A DNA stretch of 64,000 nt from Frigoribacterium faeni (GTDB lineage: Bacteria > Actinomycetota > Actinomycetes > Actinomycetales > Microbacteriaceae), in NCBI RefSeq assembly GCF_011761235.1, contig NZ_JAAOYW010000003.1:310001-374000 (forward strand), written 5' to 3'. The position numbers and the translations under genes were made by a program. Position 1 is the first letter of the stretch. Every line of letters starts with the position of its first letter. The notes beneath the pieces were generated by a model, which ran no database searches, was not told where the DNA came from, and was given only the letters and a program-made list of their open reading frames with translations. Positions 40,315 to 48,836 of the stretch are shown piece after piece.

Positions 40315-41616
40315 TCAGCGCGCCGTCGGCCCGTCCCGTCGCGGCACCACCCGCACCGGCCGCGTGTCGACGTCGGTGTCCTCGAGGCCGCCCGGCGCGC
40401 CGAGGAACATGTCGCCGTGCACGTCGCCGTCGACCGCCGGCAGGTCGACCGCCCCGGTCTCGAGGCGTCGCCGCTCGTCGACCGGCACGAGGTCGATGCT
40501 GCCGGTGTCGGTCGCGACCAGGCCGTGCCGGGCGAGCACGTCGTCCCGCTCCTTCGTGAGGAACTCGCGGTTGGCGTTCTGGGCGTCCGCGAACATGGTC
40601 GTCCGGCCGGTGACGATGCGGCGGATGCGCCGACGCTCCCACCAGGCCTTGCCGACGACCATGAGCACGACGCCCGCGACCGCGTAGCTCGCGAGCATCG
40701 TCAGCCCGCGGCCGTAGCCCGGGCCCACGTCGTAGAGCACGCGCTTGAGCATCTCGGTGATGCCGCTGCCGACCACGACCGCGTTCAGCCAGGCGAAGGG
40801 CTGGGGCATGAACCAGGCGGGGTAGGCGCCGCCCGAGGCGGGCATCGACAAGAAGACGAACACGATCATCGCGGGCAGCGCGACGAAGCGGCCGGCGAAG
40901 TAGCTGATGCCGTTGACCGTCAGGCCGATGGCGGTGATCCAGGCCCAGCCGAGCAGCACCAGCTCGCCCAGGTGCCCCTGCACCGCCCCGATGACGGGCC
41001 CGGCGAGGACGTTCGTGATGAGCGAGATGAGCAGCGCGCCGACGACGATCACCGAGACGCGGGTGCGGTGCCGCAGCGGCGCCCCCATGAGGCCGATGAA
41101 CATGGCGACCATGTAGCCGCCGATGCACCAGGCGAGCATGAGGTAGAGCGACACCGTGCCGTACTCGTCGTACGCGGGCAGGGGCGCGAGGTCCTCGACG
41201 ACCGGGGAGGCGCCTCCTGCCTCGAGCACCGGCGTGAGCATCGCCGGGATGAGCGCCGACACCTGGTACTGGTGCGCGCTCGCCTTGTAGATGGTCGAGG
41301 TGGCCGGGTCCCACGCGACGGCGACGTGACCGGTGCGCACGGCCTCGCGCGCCTCCTCGACGTCGGTCTCGCCCTCGACGACGAACACGCCGGGCTGGGC
41401 CTCGTCGAGCGCGCCCTGCAGGGCCGACGACGACCCCACGACCGCGACGGGCACGTCGTGCGGGTGCGGCGCGTGGAACGCCGCGATGTAGCAGAGGCAG
41501 AAGCCGACGATGAAGAACAGCGGCAGCCACAGCTGCAGGCCGATCAGCTGCAGCGACGGGTGCAGGGTCGAGTACCGGCGGCGGAAGCGGCCCGGCTCGG
41601 GCTTCGTCGACGTCAC
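40315..41616 (-). CDS. ABC-2/YhgE-like multispanning membrane protein
   Basis: A 433-residue protein. First hydrophobic segment LWLPLFFIVGFCLCYIAAF, then a soluble extracytoplasmic-type region (about 55-150), then about five membrane segments (SLYLMLAWCIGGYMVAMFIGL; VSVIVVGALLISLI; LLGWAWITAIGLT) and a cytosolic Arg/Asp-rich tail. The layout is that of ABC-2/YhgE-Pip-type permeases, but no ATP-binding partner is adjacent. GTG at 41616 with GGAGG 4 nt upstream. Probably single-gene. Function unknown. Confidence 0.72.
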   Translation of the reverse strand: MTSTKPEPGRFRRRYSTLHPSLQLIGLQLWLPLFFIVGFCLCYIAAFHAPHPHDVPVAVVGSSSALQGALDEAQPGVFVVEGETDVEEAREAVRTGHVAVAWDPATSTIYKASAHQYQVSALIPAMLTPVLEAGGASPVVEDLAPLPAYDEYGTVSLYLMLAWCIGGYMVAMFIGLMGAPLRHRTRVSVIVVGALLISLITNVLAGPVIGAVQGHLGELVLLGWAWITAIGLTVNGISYFAGRFVALPAMIVFVFLSMPASGGAYPAWFMPQPFAWLNAVVVGSGITEMLKRVLYDVGPGYGRGLTMLASYAVAGVVLMVVGKAWWERRRIRRIVTGRTTMFADAQNANREFLTKERDDVLARHGLVATDTGSIDLVPVDERRRLETGAVDLPAVDGDVHGDMFLGAPGGLEDTDVDTRPVRVVPRRDGPTAR

Positions 41617-41677
41617 GCGTCCTCCTTCTCGGTCGTCGTCACGATACGCGCGCCAGGGCGGACGGGCACCGCCGCCG

Positions 41678-43390
41678 TCACGAGCGGGTGCTCGACATGG
41701 CGTTGGTGTCCATCGCGAGCTCCTCGGCGTCGATGCCGAGCAGCACGTGGCGCATGACCTCCTCGTCGAGGGTGCCGGCGTCGCGTTCCCGCAGCACGAC
41801 CTCGCGTCGCTTGTCGAGCAGCTCGCGCCGGATCTGGCTCACCGCCCGGGGCACCTCGCGGCGCCGGTCGCGCTCGGCGCCCGTCACCGTGCGGTCCGAG
41901 GCGTCCTCGACGGCGCCGCGCTGCAGGGCGTCGTTCTGGCGCACCAGCCGTGCCGTCGCGGCCTGGACGGCGCGCTCGGTCAGCTCGGGGCCGTACTGGG
42001 CCGTCCAGGCGCCGCGTCGCGACTCGACGTGGGCGAGGGTCTCCTCGGTGCTCGTCGCGAAGAGCCGCAGCTGGGCGGCGAGGTCGCGGTCGCGCTGGCT
42101 CGTGTCCTGCACGCCCAGCCAGCGGATGACCGCCGGCAGCGTCAGGCCCTGCAGCAGCAGCGTGCCCACCGTCACGACGAACGCGATCAGGAACATCGTG
42201 TCGCGGGCCGGCACGGGCACCCCGCTGTCGGTCACGGCCGGGATCGACACGACGGCCGCGAGGGTCACCACGCCGCGCATGCCCGTCCACGAGATGACGC
42301 TGAGCTGGCGCCAGCTGAGCCGCGGCTGCGGGTGGTACCGCACGCGTCGCAGGGCCGGCACGCGGCGCATGCCCCGCAGGAGGCGCGACAGCAGCAGGTA
42401 GCGCAGCACGCGGGCCGCGTAGTAGCTGGCGAACACGAACGCGGGCCGCACCAGCACGACGACCGCGAGCACGACGAAGGCCACCCCGACGCTCTGGCCG
42501 AGCCCCCGGTCGCTGGCCGCGACCTCCTGGACCACGGTGCGGAGCTGCAGCCCGATGAGCGCGAAGACGAAGCCCTCGAGCAGCACGTCGGCGGCCGCCC
42601 AGAACGGCCTCTCCTGCAGGCGGGTCGCGTAGCCGGTGCGCGGCGAGTTGAAGCCGACGAAGAGGCCGGCGGCCACGACCGCGAGCACGCCCGACCCGCT
42701 GAGCTCCTCGGCGGTGATGTAGGCGATGAAGGGCAGCAGCAGGCCGATGACGTTCTCGATCACGGGGTCGTCGATGCGCATCCGCACCCGGTGCGCGACG
42801 AAGCCGAGCACGAGGCCGACGGCGACCCCCACGCCGATCGCGAGGCCGAAGATGCCCAGGTCCTGCCAGAGGGTCAAGGAGGCGCCCCCCACGATCGCGA
42901 GGAACACCTTCACCAGCGTCAGCGACGCCGCGTCGTTGATCAGGCTCTCGCCCGAGAGCACGGTCATGACCTTGCGGGGCAGGCCGAGCTTGCGGCCGAT
43001 GGCGGCGGCCGAGACCGCGTCGGGCGGCGCGACGACCGCGCCGACGAGCACGGCGGCGGGCCAGGTCATGTCGGGGATGAGCACGTACGCGACGGCCCCC
43101 ACGACGAAGGCGGTGACGACGACGGCGCCGATGCCGAGCCGCTGGATCTGCACGCGGCTCTCCCGGAAGTTCAGCAGCGACACGTCGAGCGACGCCGAGT
43201 AGAGCAGCGGGGGCAGCACGACGGTGAGGATGACCTCGCTGTCGATCTCGATGTCGGGCACCCCGGGCAGGAACGACACGGCCAGCGCCACGGCGACCGT
43301 GAGCAGCGGGGCCGGCAGCCCCCGCCAGCGGGCGAAGCCGGTGACGAGCAGCGAGCCGGAGAGGATGATCAGCACCTCGGCGAGTTCCAT
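41678..43390 (-). CDS. nhaP-like: CPA1 family Na+/H+ antiporter
   Basis: A 570-residue antiporter with about 12 N-terminal membrane segments. Family signatures include GAVVAPPDAVSAAAIGRKLGLP and LSGESLINDAASLTL, both part of the NhaP/NHE ion path, and WTGMRGVVTLAAVVS. The last 160 residues form a cytosolic helical tail (LFATSTEETLAHVESRRGAW). The start at 43390 (MELAEVLIILSG) fits the first membrane helix; an earlier ATG would add an unlikely 19-residue lead. Roles: pH and sodium homeostasis. No regulator seen. Confidence 0.92.
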   Translation of the reverse strand: MELAEVLIILSGSLLVTGFARWRGLPAPLLTVAVALAVSFLPGVPDIEIDSEVILTVVLPPLLYSASLDVSLLNFRESRVQIQRLGIGAVVVTAFVVGAVAYVLIPDMTWPAAVLVGAVVAPPDAVSAAAIGRKLGLPRKVMTVLSGESLINDAASLTLVKVFLAIVGGASLTLWQDLGIFGLAIGVGVAVGLVLGFVAHRVRMRIDDPVIENVIGLLLPFIAYITAEELSGSGVLAVVAAGLFVGFNSPRTGYATRLQERPFWAAADVLLEGFVFALIGLQLRTVVQEVAASDRGLGQSVGVAFVVLAVVVLVRPAFVFASYYAARVLRYLLLSRLLRGMRRVPALRRVRYHPQPRLSWRQLSVISWTGMRGVVTLAAVVSIPAVTDSGVPVPARDTMFLIAFVVTVGTLLLQGLTLPAVIRWLGVQDTSQRDRDLAAQLRLFATSTEETLAHVESRRGAWTAQYGPELTERAVQAATARLVRQNDALQRGAVEDASDRTVTGAERDRRREVPRAVSQIRRELLDKRREVVLRERDAGTLDEEVMRHVLLGIDAEELAMDTNAMSSTRS

Positions 43391-43545
43391 GCGGCGGGGG
43401 CTCCGTTCCGTCGGTGCAGATCTGCAGTTCGTGAAGTCGGTCACCATCCTCTCAGGCGCCTCCTCGGAGAACTCCGGATGAACGACGGTCGTCGGGCGCG
43501 CGACCGGCGGGGGTGCCGCGGCCCGTCGGCTCGTAGAGTCGGGTC

Positions 43546-45093
43546 GTGACCGCTGCCCCCGACGACGACCCGCTGCTGCGCGAGACCACGGGCGGCCTCG
43601 TCCGCGGGGCGGACCGGCGGGGCGTGCTCGCCTGGCGGGGCATCCCGTACGCGGCGGCCCCGACCGGCGCTCGCCGGTTCCGCGCCCCCGTCCGGCCCGA
43701 CCCGTGGTCGGGCGTGCGCGACGCCGCGCGCTTCGGCCCGGCCGCGCCGCAGGACCGCGGCCAGTTCGTGGGCGTCGACCGTCGCACGCCCCTCGACGAG
43801 GACTGCCTCACCGTCAACGTCGTCGCGCCCCGCGGCTCCCGGCCGGGCGACCGCCTCCCGGTGCTCGTCTACGTGCACGGAGGCGCCTACAGCGTCGGCT
43901 CGTCGCGCGAGTACCCGAGGCAGGGCGAGACGCTCGTCCGCGAGTCGGGCATCGTCTACGTCAGCCTCAACTACCGCCTCGGCGCGCTCGGCTGGCTCGA
44001 CCTGTCGCACTGGTCGACGGCCAAGCGGCCGATCGAGTCGAACCTCGGCCTCCGCGACCAGGTGGCGGCCCTGGAGTGGGTGCGCGACAACGTCGCCCGC
44101 TTCGGCGGCGACCCCGACGCGGTCACGCTCTCGGGCGAGAGCTCGGGCGGCGCCGCGGTGACCACGCTGATGACCGTGCCGTCGGCCCGCGGCCTGTTCG
44201 CCCGGGCGATCGCCCAGAGCTCGCCGACCAACGCGGTCTACCTGCCGGCCGTGACCCGGCGGTGGGGCGCCGAGTACCTCGAGCTGCTCAGCCACCAGGT
44301 CCGCGACGACGACCTCGAGTCGACGTCGCTCGACGACGCGGCCCGGATGCTCGAGGAGGCGCCGGTCGCCTCGATCGTGCGGGCGGCGGCCGAGCTGCAG
44401 CTGCGCACCCCGGACGAGGCGCCCGGCACGATCTGCTTCTGTCCCGTCATCGACGGCGACGTGCTCCCCGAGCGGCCGCTCGACGCCTTCAAGGCCGGCC
44501 GGGCGCACCCCGTCCCGCTCGTCATCGGCACGAACGACCGCGAGGGCTCGGTCTTCACCGGGCGGCGCGACATCCTCGCGACGACGAAGCCGCGCATCCG
44601 GGCGATCTTCGCCGCGACGGCCAAGCCGTCGCGCAAGGCGATCAAGCGGCTGTACCCGGGTCTGCCCGACCGGCCGGCGGCGCTCGACTTCGGCGGCGAC
44701 TACGCCTTCTGGTTCCCGACCGTCAAGGTCGCCGAGCGGCACTCGCGGCACCAGGAGGTCCGCTTCTACCGGTTCGACGCCGCCACGCGCATCCTGCGGG
44801 TGGCCGGGGTCGACGCGTTCCACGGGCTCGAGCTGTGGGCGCTGTACGACCGGATGGGCACGCCGTTCGGCTGGGCGATGAGCCTGCTCGGCGGGCGTCG
44901 CGCGTTCCTCCGCACCGCCGACCGCATGCGCGCCCGGTGGGTCGAGTTCGTCACGACGGGCACGGTGGCGGACTGGCCCCCGTACGAGCCCGAGCGGCGG
45001 CGCACGCTCGTGATCGACGCGGTCGACCGCGTCGAGGACGACCCGCGCGGCGACCGGCGCCGGGCCTGGCAGGAGTTCGTGCCGCACGTCTGA
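43546..45093 (+). CDS. Type-B carboxylesterase
   Basis: A 515-residue alpha/beta hydrolase. N-terminal LAWRGIPYAAAPTGARRFRAP, EDCLTVNVVAP, oxyanion YVHGGAYSVGSS (near residue 112), nucleophile GESSGG (Ser near 199), and HGLELW for the catalytic His region. Length matches PnbA-type esterases. No signal peptide. GTG start, leaderless (TAGAGT 6 nt upstream). Substrate is probably small esters or p-nitrobenzyl-type compounds; unknown. Confidence 0.92.
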   Translation: MTAAPDDDPLLRETTGGLVRGADRRGVLAWRGIPYAAAPTGARRFRAPVRPDPWSGVRDAARFGPAAPQDRGQFVGVDRRTPLDEDCLTVNVVAPRGSRPGDRLPVLVYVHGGAYSVGSSREYPRQGETLVRESGIVYVSLNYRLGALGWLDLSHWSTAKRPIESNLGLRDQVAALEWVRDNVARFGGDPDAVTLSGESSGGAAVTTLMTVPSARGLFARAIAQSSPTNAVYLPAVTRRWGAEYLELLSHQVRDDDLESTSLDDAARMLEEAPVASIVRAAAELQLRTPDEAPGTICFCPVIDGDVLPERPLDAFKAGRAHPVPLVIGTNDREGSVFTGRRDILATTKPRIRAIFAATAKPSRKAIKRLYPGLPDRPAALDFGGDYAFWFPTVKVAERHSRHQEVRFYRFDAATRILRVAGVDAFHGLELWALYDRMGTPFGWAMSLLGGRRAFLRTADRMRARWVEFVTTGTVADWPPYEPERRRTLVIDAVDRVEDDPRGDRRRAWQEFVPHV

Positions 45094-45198
45094 GGCGAGC
45101 GGCGCCGGGGCGGACCCGGACACCTGTCGTCCACCTCCTCGATGCGTGCCGTGCACCGTCGAGTTGACCGGCGTTCACCGGGGTGCGAGTGTTGCCCG

Positions 45199-46506
45199 GT
45201 GGATCTCACGCTCATCGTCGTCCTGGTCATCGCACTGGCCCTCTTCTTCGACTTCACCAACGGGTTCCACGACACGGCCAACGCCATGGCGACCCCGATC
45301 GCGACGGGGGCGATGAAGCCCAAGGTCGCCGTCACCGTCGCCGCGGTGCTCAACCTCGTGGGGGCGTTCCTCAGCACCGAGGTCGCCAAGACGGTGTCGG
45401 GGGGCATCATCCGCGAGGGCGACGGCGGGGTGCAGATCTCGCCCGAGATGATCTTCGCGGGCCTGATCGGCGCCGTGGTCTGGAACATGTTCACCTGGCT
45501 GCGCGGCCTGCCCTCGAGCTCGTCGCACGCGCTCTTCGGCGGCCTCATCGGGGCCGCGGTCGTCGGCGCGGGCATCACCTCGGTCGACTTCTCGGTCGTG
45601 CTGTCCAAGGTGGTGCTGCCCGCCCTGCTGGCGCCGCTCATCGCGGGCCTCGTCGGGTACACGGCCACCCGGCTCGCCTACCGGATCACCCGGCGCCGCG
45701 ACGACAAGAGCGAGCGCGGGGGGTTCCGTTACGGGCAGATCTTCACCTCGTCGCTCGTCGCGCTCGCGCACGGCACGAACGACGCGCAGAAGACGATGGG
45801 CGTCATCACGCTGACCCTCATCGCCTCGGGCGCCCTCGGCGCGGGCTCCGGGCCGCCGCTCTGGGTCGTCGTGGTCTGCGCCTTCGCCATCGCGCTCGGC
45901 ACCTACACCGGCGGTTGGCGCATCATCCAGACCATGGGCGGCGGCCTCACCGAGGTCAAGCCGACCCAGGGCTTCTCCGCCGAGGCGTCGACCACGGCCA
46001 CCGTGCTCGCCTCGAGCCACCTCGGCTTCGCGCTCTCGACCACGCAGGTGGCCAGCGGCTCGATCATCGGCGCCGGGCTCGGCCGCCGCGGGTCGAAGAT
46101 CCAGTGGAGCACCGCCGGCAAGATCGTCGCCGCCTGGTTCATCACGCTCCCCGCGAGCGCCGCCGTCGGGGCCGTCGCCGCCTTCGTCGCCTCGCTCGGC
46201 ACCGCCGGCCTGGTCGTCGACGCGATCGTGGGCGTCGCCGTGATCGCCGGCATCTTCCTGCTCTCGCGGCGCCGTCCGCACGACCAGTCGTCGGCCATGG
46301 AGGTCGACGTGGCGGCGACGAGCGTGCTGTCCCGCCGCCGCGCGCGCCGCGCCGAGAAGCGCGGGCGCGTCGACACGCCCGCCGGCGGCATCGAGGCGCC
46401 GTTCGTGCGGATCGACGACCCCCCGGTCGCGACGACTGCCGCCGCCGCCGACCGGTCCGCACGCACCGACCGCACCGACCGCACCGACGAGGAGCCCACC
46501 CGATGA
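45199..46506 (+). CDS. pit: PiT-family low-affinity phosphate transporter
   Basis: A 435-residue inner-membrane Pi:H+ (metal-phosphate) symporter. Both PiT halves are visible: FDFTNGFHDTANAMATPIATGAM near the N-terminus and ALAHGTNDAQKTMG in the second half, with about 10 membrane segments. GTG start at 45199. A polar 75-residue tail ends with a repeated RTDRTDRTD. The stop overlaps the next ATG (ATGA). A PhoU-like partner gene, often present, is absent here. Confidence 0.94.
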   Translation: MDLTLIVVLVIALALFFDFTNGFHDTANAMATPIATGAMKPKVAVTVAAVLNLVGAFLSTEVAKTVSGGIIREGDGGVQISPEMIFAGLIGAVVWNMFTWLRGLPSSSSHALFGGLIGAAVVGAGITSVDFSVVLSKVVLPALLAPLIAGLVGYTATRLAYRITRRRDDKSERGGFRYGQIFTSSLVALAHGTNDAQKTMGVITLTLIASGALGAGSGPPLWVVVVCAFAIALGTYTGGWRIIQTMGGGLTEVKPTQGFSAEASTTATVLASSHLGFALSTTQVASGSIIGAGLGRRGSKIQWSTAGKIVAAWFITLPASAAVGAVAAFVASLGTAGLVVDAIVGVAVIAGIFLLSRRRPHDQSSAMEVDVAATSVLSRRRARRAEKRGRVDTPAGGIEAPFVRIDDPPVATTAAAADRSARTDRTDRTDEEPTR

Positions 46507-46715
46507 GCATCGACTGGTCCGCCTTCGTCACCGTCGCCCTCGTGTCGCTGTTCTCCGCGGCGGCGCTCGTGACGGTCTACTCGCTGGGCCTCCGCCTCCT
46601 CACGGTCGACGACCGCAGCACGGTGCGCACGGTCGCGGGCTGGGCCTGCTTCGTGGTCTGCGGCCTGGGCGTGCTCTACGGGATCTACCTGATCGTCCCG
46701 GCACTGCACCGCTGA
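46503..46715 (+). CDS. Small membrane protein coupled to pit
   Basis: A 70-residue protein with two hydrophobic helices (FVTVALVSLFSAAALVTVYSLGL; VAGWACFVVCGLGVLYGIYLIV). Overlaps the pit stop by ATGA, so it is made with the transporter. Likely a subunit or modulator of the PiT protein; inference only. Its stop codon lies in a short duplicated palindromic unit (46709-46761). Confidence 0.75.
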   Translation: MSIDWSAFVTVALVSLFSAAALVTVYSLGLRLLTVDDRSTVRTVAGWACFVVCGLGVLYGIYLIVPALHR

Positions 46716-46761
46716 GCGGTCGGTCCCGCCGCGTCCACGAACCGCCGATCCGCTGAGCGGT
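46709..46761. repeat. Short direct repeat with the pit-partner stop codon
   Basis: CCGCTGAGCGGT occurs at 46709-46720 and again at 46750-46761 (period 41) with similar flanks. The first copy contains the TGA stop (46713-46715). Each copy is itself a small palindrome CCGCT/AGCGG. Confidence 0.75.
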
Positions 46762-46792
46762 CCGTGCCGCCGAGCCGCGCCGCACCGTCCGC

Positions 46793-47042
46793 CGTCCCTT
46801 CTCGTCGTTCAGGAACTCGGCCCCGCCGGGTCTTGATCCGTGCACGATCCAGGACTCCTGCGTCCTGAGTCGCGCGGATCAGGCCGCACGTTCCTGAACG
46901 AGGGAGGGCGGGGCGCGGGTCGGGCGTCCCCTCTCGTCGTTCAGGAACGCGGCCCCGCCGGGTCCTGACCCGTGCACGACTCAGGACTCCCCGGTCCTGA
47001 GTCGCGCGGATCAGGACGCGTCCTCCTGAACGAGGGAGGGCG
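46793..47042. repeat. Tandem pair of 118-bp structured repeats
   Basis: Copies A (46793-46910) and B (46925-47042), period 132, about 88% identical by my count. Each folds as three nested stems: A pairs 46805-46816 with 46890-46901, 46832-46840 with 46875-46883, and 46850-46855 with 46862-46867; B pairs 46937-46946 with 47024-47033, 46962-46972 with 47007-47017 (one mismatch) and 46978-46987 with 46994-47003. The element lies between converging genes (46715 and 47080). No coding signal seen in this 364-bp gap, which also holds a GGAGGCGCGG copy at 47069-47078. Termination, a REP/MITE-like element or a small RNA are all possible. Confidence 0.8.
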
Positions 47043-47079
47043 AGGGGGCGAGGGAGGGCGAGGGCCGAGGAGGCGCGGG

Positions 47080-48606
47080 TCAGCGGGTCCGGACCGGCCC
47101 GGTCGGCAGCGCCGCGTCCGCGTACTCCGGCTCGCGCCGGGGGATCGCCAGGGCCAGCAGCACGCTGAGCAGGGCGACGGCGCCGCCGATCACGAACGTC
47201 AGGCGGAAGCCGGCCTCGGTGGGCACCGAGACGTCGCCGAACGGCATCGAGTTCGCGGTGAGCAGCAGGCCGATCACGGCCGAGGCGCTCGTCGTGCCGA
47301 GCGAGCGCATCAGGGTGTTGAGGCCGTTGGCGGCCGCGGTCTCGGTCGCCGGCACGGCGTGCATGATGAGCGTCGGCATGGCCGCGTACGCGAGCCCGAT
47401 GCCGAAGCCGATCAACACCGAGACGAGCACGATCTGCCAGACCTGGTCGAAGGCGACCGCCGCGACGGCGTAGCTCAGCACGATGATCGACCCGCCGACG
47501 ACGAGGCAGAGCCGGGCGCCGAAGCGGGCGGTGGCGCGGGCCGCGACGGGGGCCATGAGCATCATGACGACGCCCGACGGCGCGAGGCACAGCGACGCGA
47601 CCATGATCGTCTGGCCGAGCCCGACGCCCGTCTCGGCCGGCAGCTCGAGCAGCTGCGGCAGCGACACGTTGCTGCCGAAGAGCGCGAAGCCGAGCGCGAC
47701 GGACGCGAGGTTGGTCAGCAGCACGGCCGGGCGCACGGCGACGCGCAGGTCGACGAGCGGGCTGGCGACGCGCAGCTGGTAGACGCCCCACAGGACGAGG
47801 ACGGCGAGGCCGACCAGGCCGGAGGCGAGGGTCGCGCCGCTGAGCCAGCCCCAGTCGTTGCCCTTCGAGACCGCGAGCAGCACGCCGGTGAGCCCGACGG
47901 CCAGGCCGATCGCGCCCGGCAGGTCGAACCGGCCCTCGGTGCGCAGGGTGCTCGCCGGCACGAGCCAGGCCACGAGGGCGAAGACGACGGCGCCGAGCAG
48001 CGCGGCCGTCCAGAACAGCACGTGCCAGTCGAAGGTCACCGAGATCCAGGCGCTGAGCGGCAGGCCGACGGCGCCGCCGAAGCCGAGGGTCGCGCTGACG
48101 AGCGCGACCGCGCCGCCGAGGCGCTCGGGCGGCAGGGTGTCGCGGAGGATGCTGATGGCCAGCGGGATGATGCCGAGGGCCGTCCCCTGCAGGGCGCGGC
48201 CGACGATGAGCGGCACGAGCTCGGAGGTGGAGGCGGCGATCACCGACCCGACGATCATCACGACGACGAGCGCGAGCACGATGCGGCGCTTGCCCATGAG
48301 GTCGCCGAGGCGGCCCGCGATGGGGGTGACGACGGCGCCGGCGAGCAGGGTCGCCGTGATGATCCAGGGCGTGTCGGCGGGGTCGGCGTCGAGCAGCTCG
48401 GGGAACGACGGCACGATCGGGATGACGAGCATCTGCATGAGCGCGGCGACGAGGCCGGAGAAGGCGAGCACCGCCGTCACGACGCGCGGGTCGGGCGTGC
48501 GCGTCAGGCGGCGACGCTCGGCGGGGGTCAGCGAGGAGGAGCCTCGCGGCGACGGGCCGCCCTCGGGGGCGTCGGGGCGGGCGTCGTCGTGTGTCGTCTG
48601 GGTCAT
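47080..48606 (-). CDS. MFS transporter, DHA2-like
   Basis: A 508-residue exporter-like protein with about 14 hydrophobic segments, after a 55-residue Pro/Asp-rich cytosolic lead. Motif A is GRLGDLMGKRRIVLAL, and GRALQGTALGIIPLAI is also present. Start at 48606 chosen over an upstream ATG (48717) because of an AGAGAAG ribosome site and because the longer lead is non-homologous. Divergent from aspA. A GGAGGCGCGG copy overlaps the last bases before its stop. Substrate unknown. Confidence 0.9.
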   Translation of the reverse strand: MTQTTHDDARPDAPEGGPSPRGSSSLTPAERRRLTRTPDPRVVTAVLAFSGLVAALMQMLVIPIVPSFPELLDADPADTPWIITATLLAGAVVTPIAGRLGDLMGKRRIVLALVVVMIVGSVIAASTSELVPLIVGRALQGTALGIIPLAISILRDTLPPERLGGAVALVSATLGFGGAVGLPLSAWISVTFDWHVLFWTAALLGAVVFALVAWLVPASTLRTEGRFDLPGAIGLAVGLTGVLLAVSKGNDWGWLSGATLASGLVGLAVLVLWGVYQLRVASPLVDLRVAVRPAVLLTNLASVALGFALFGSNVSLPQLLELPAETGVGLGQTIMVASLCLAPSGVVMMLMAPVAARATARFGARLCLVVGGSIIVLSYAVAAVAFDQVWQIVLVSVLIGFGIGLAYAAMPTLIMHAVPATETAAANGLNTLMRSLGTTSASAVIGLLLTANSMPFGDVSVPTEAGFRLTFVIGGAVALLSVLLALAIPRREPEYADAALPTGPVRTR

Positions 48607-48744
48607 TCGTCTTCTCTGCTGGTGGCCTGGCGGCACGGCGCGGCGACGCGTCGGTGCAGGGTGTGCAACTCGGGCGGCGTCGAGAAGCTTCCCACGGTTC
48701 TCGAGGGTGGTCGACATGTGTCGTGGTTCTCTGCGGGACCGGGA

Positions 48745-48769
48745 CCGCGCCTCCTCGGCTCGCTAGGCT
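48745..48769 (+). promoter_or_regulatory. aspA promoter candidate with dispersed 10-mer
   Basis: A minus-strand GGAGGCGCGG copy (48745-48754) is followed by a -10 candidate TAGGCT (48764-48769), in the 230-bp gap between the divergent MFS and aspA genes. The aspA message would have a short leader with GGAGG near the GTG. Confidence 0.45.
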
Positions 48770-48836
48770 CGGGACGGCCCACCGTCGTGGCCCACGAGGC
48801 CGCGGCGGCGAACGACGACGACGGAGGCACGACACC

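Noticed and set aside
41510-43549. A 679-codon plus-strand frame opposite the Na+/H+ antiporter
   Set aside because: Antisense shadow; low-complexity His/Arg/Asp composition, no start context, and the antiporter has complete motifs.
46716-47079. tRNA or rRNA-like gene in the 364-bp gap
   Set aside because: The structure consists of long nested hairpins in tandem, with no cloverleaf or conserved tRNA boxes.
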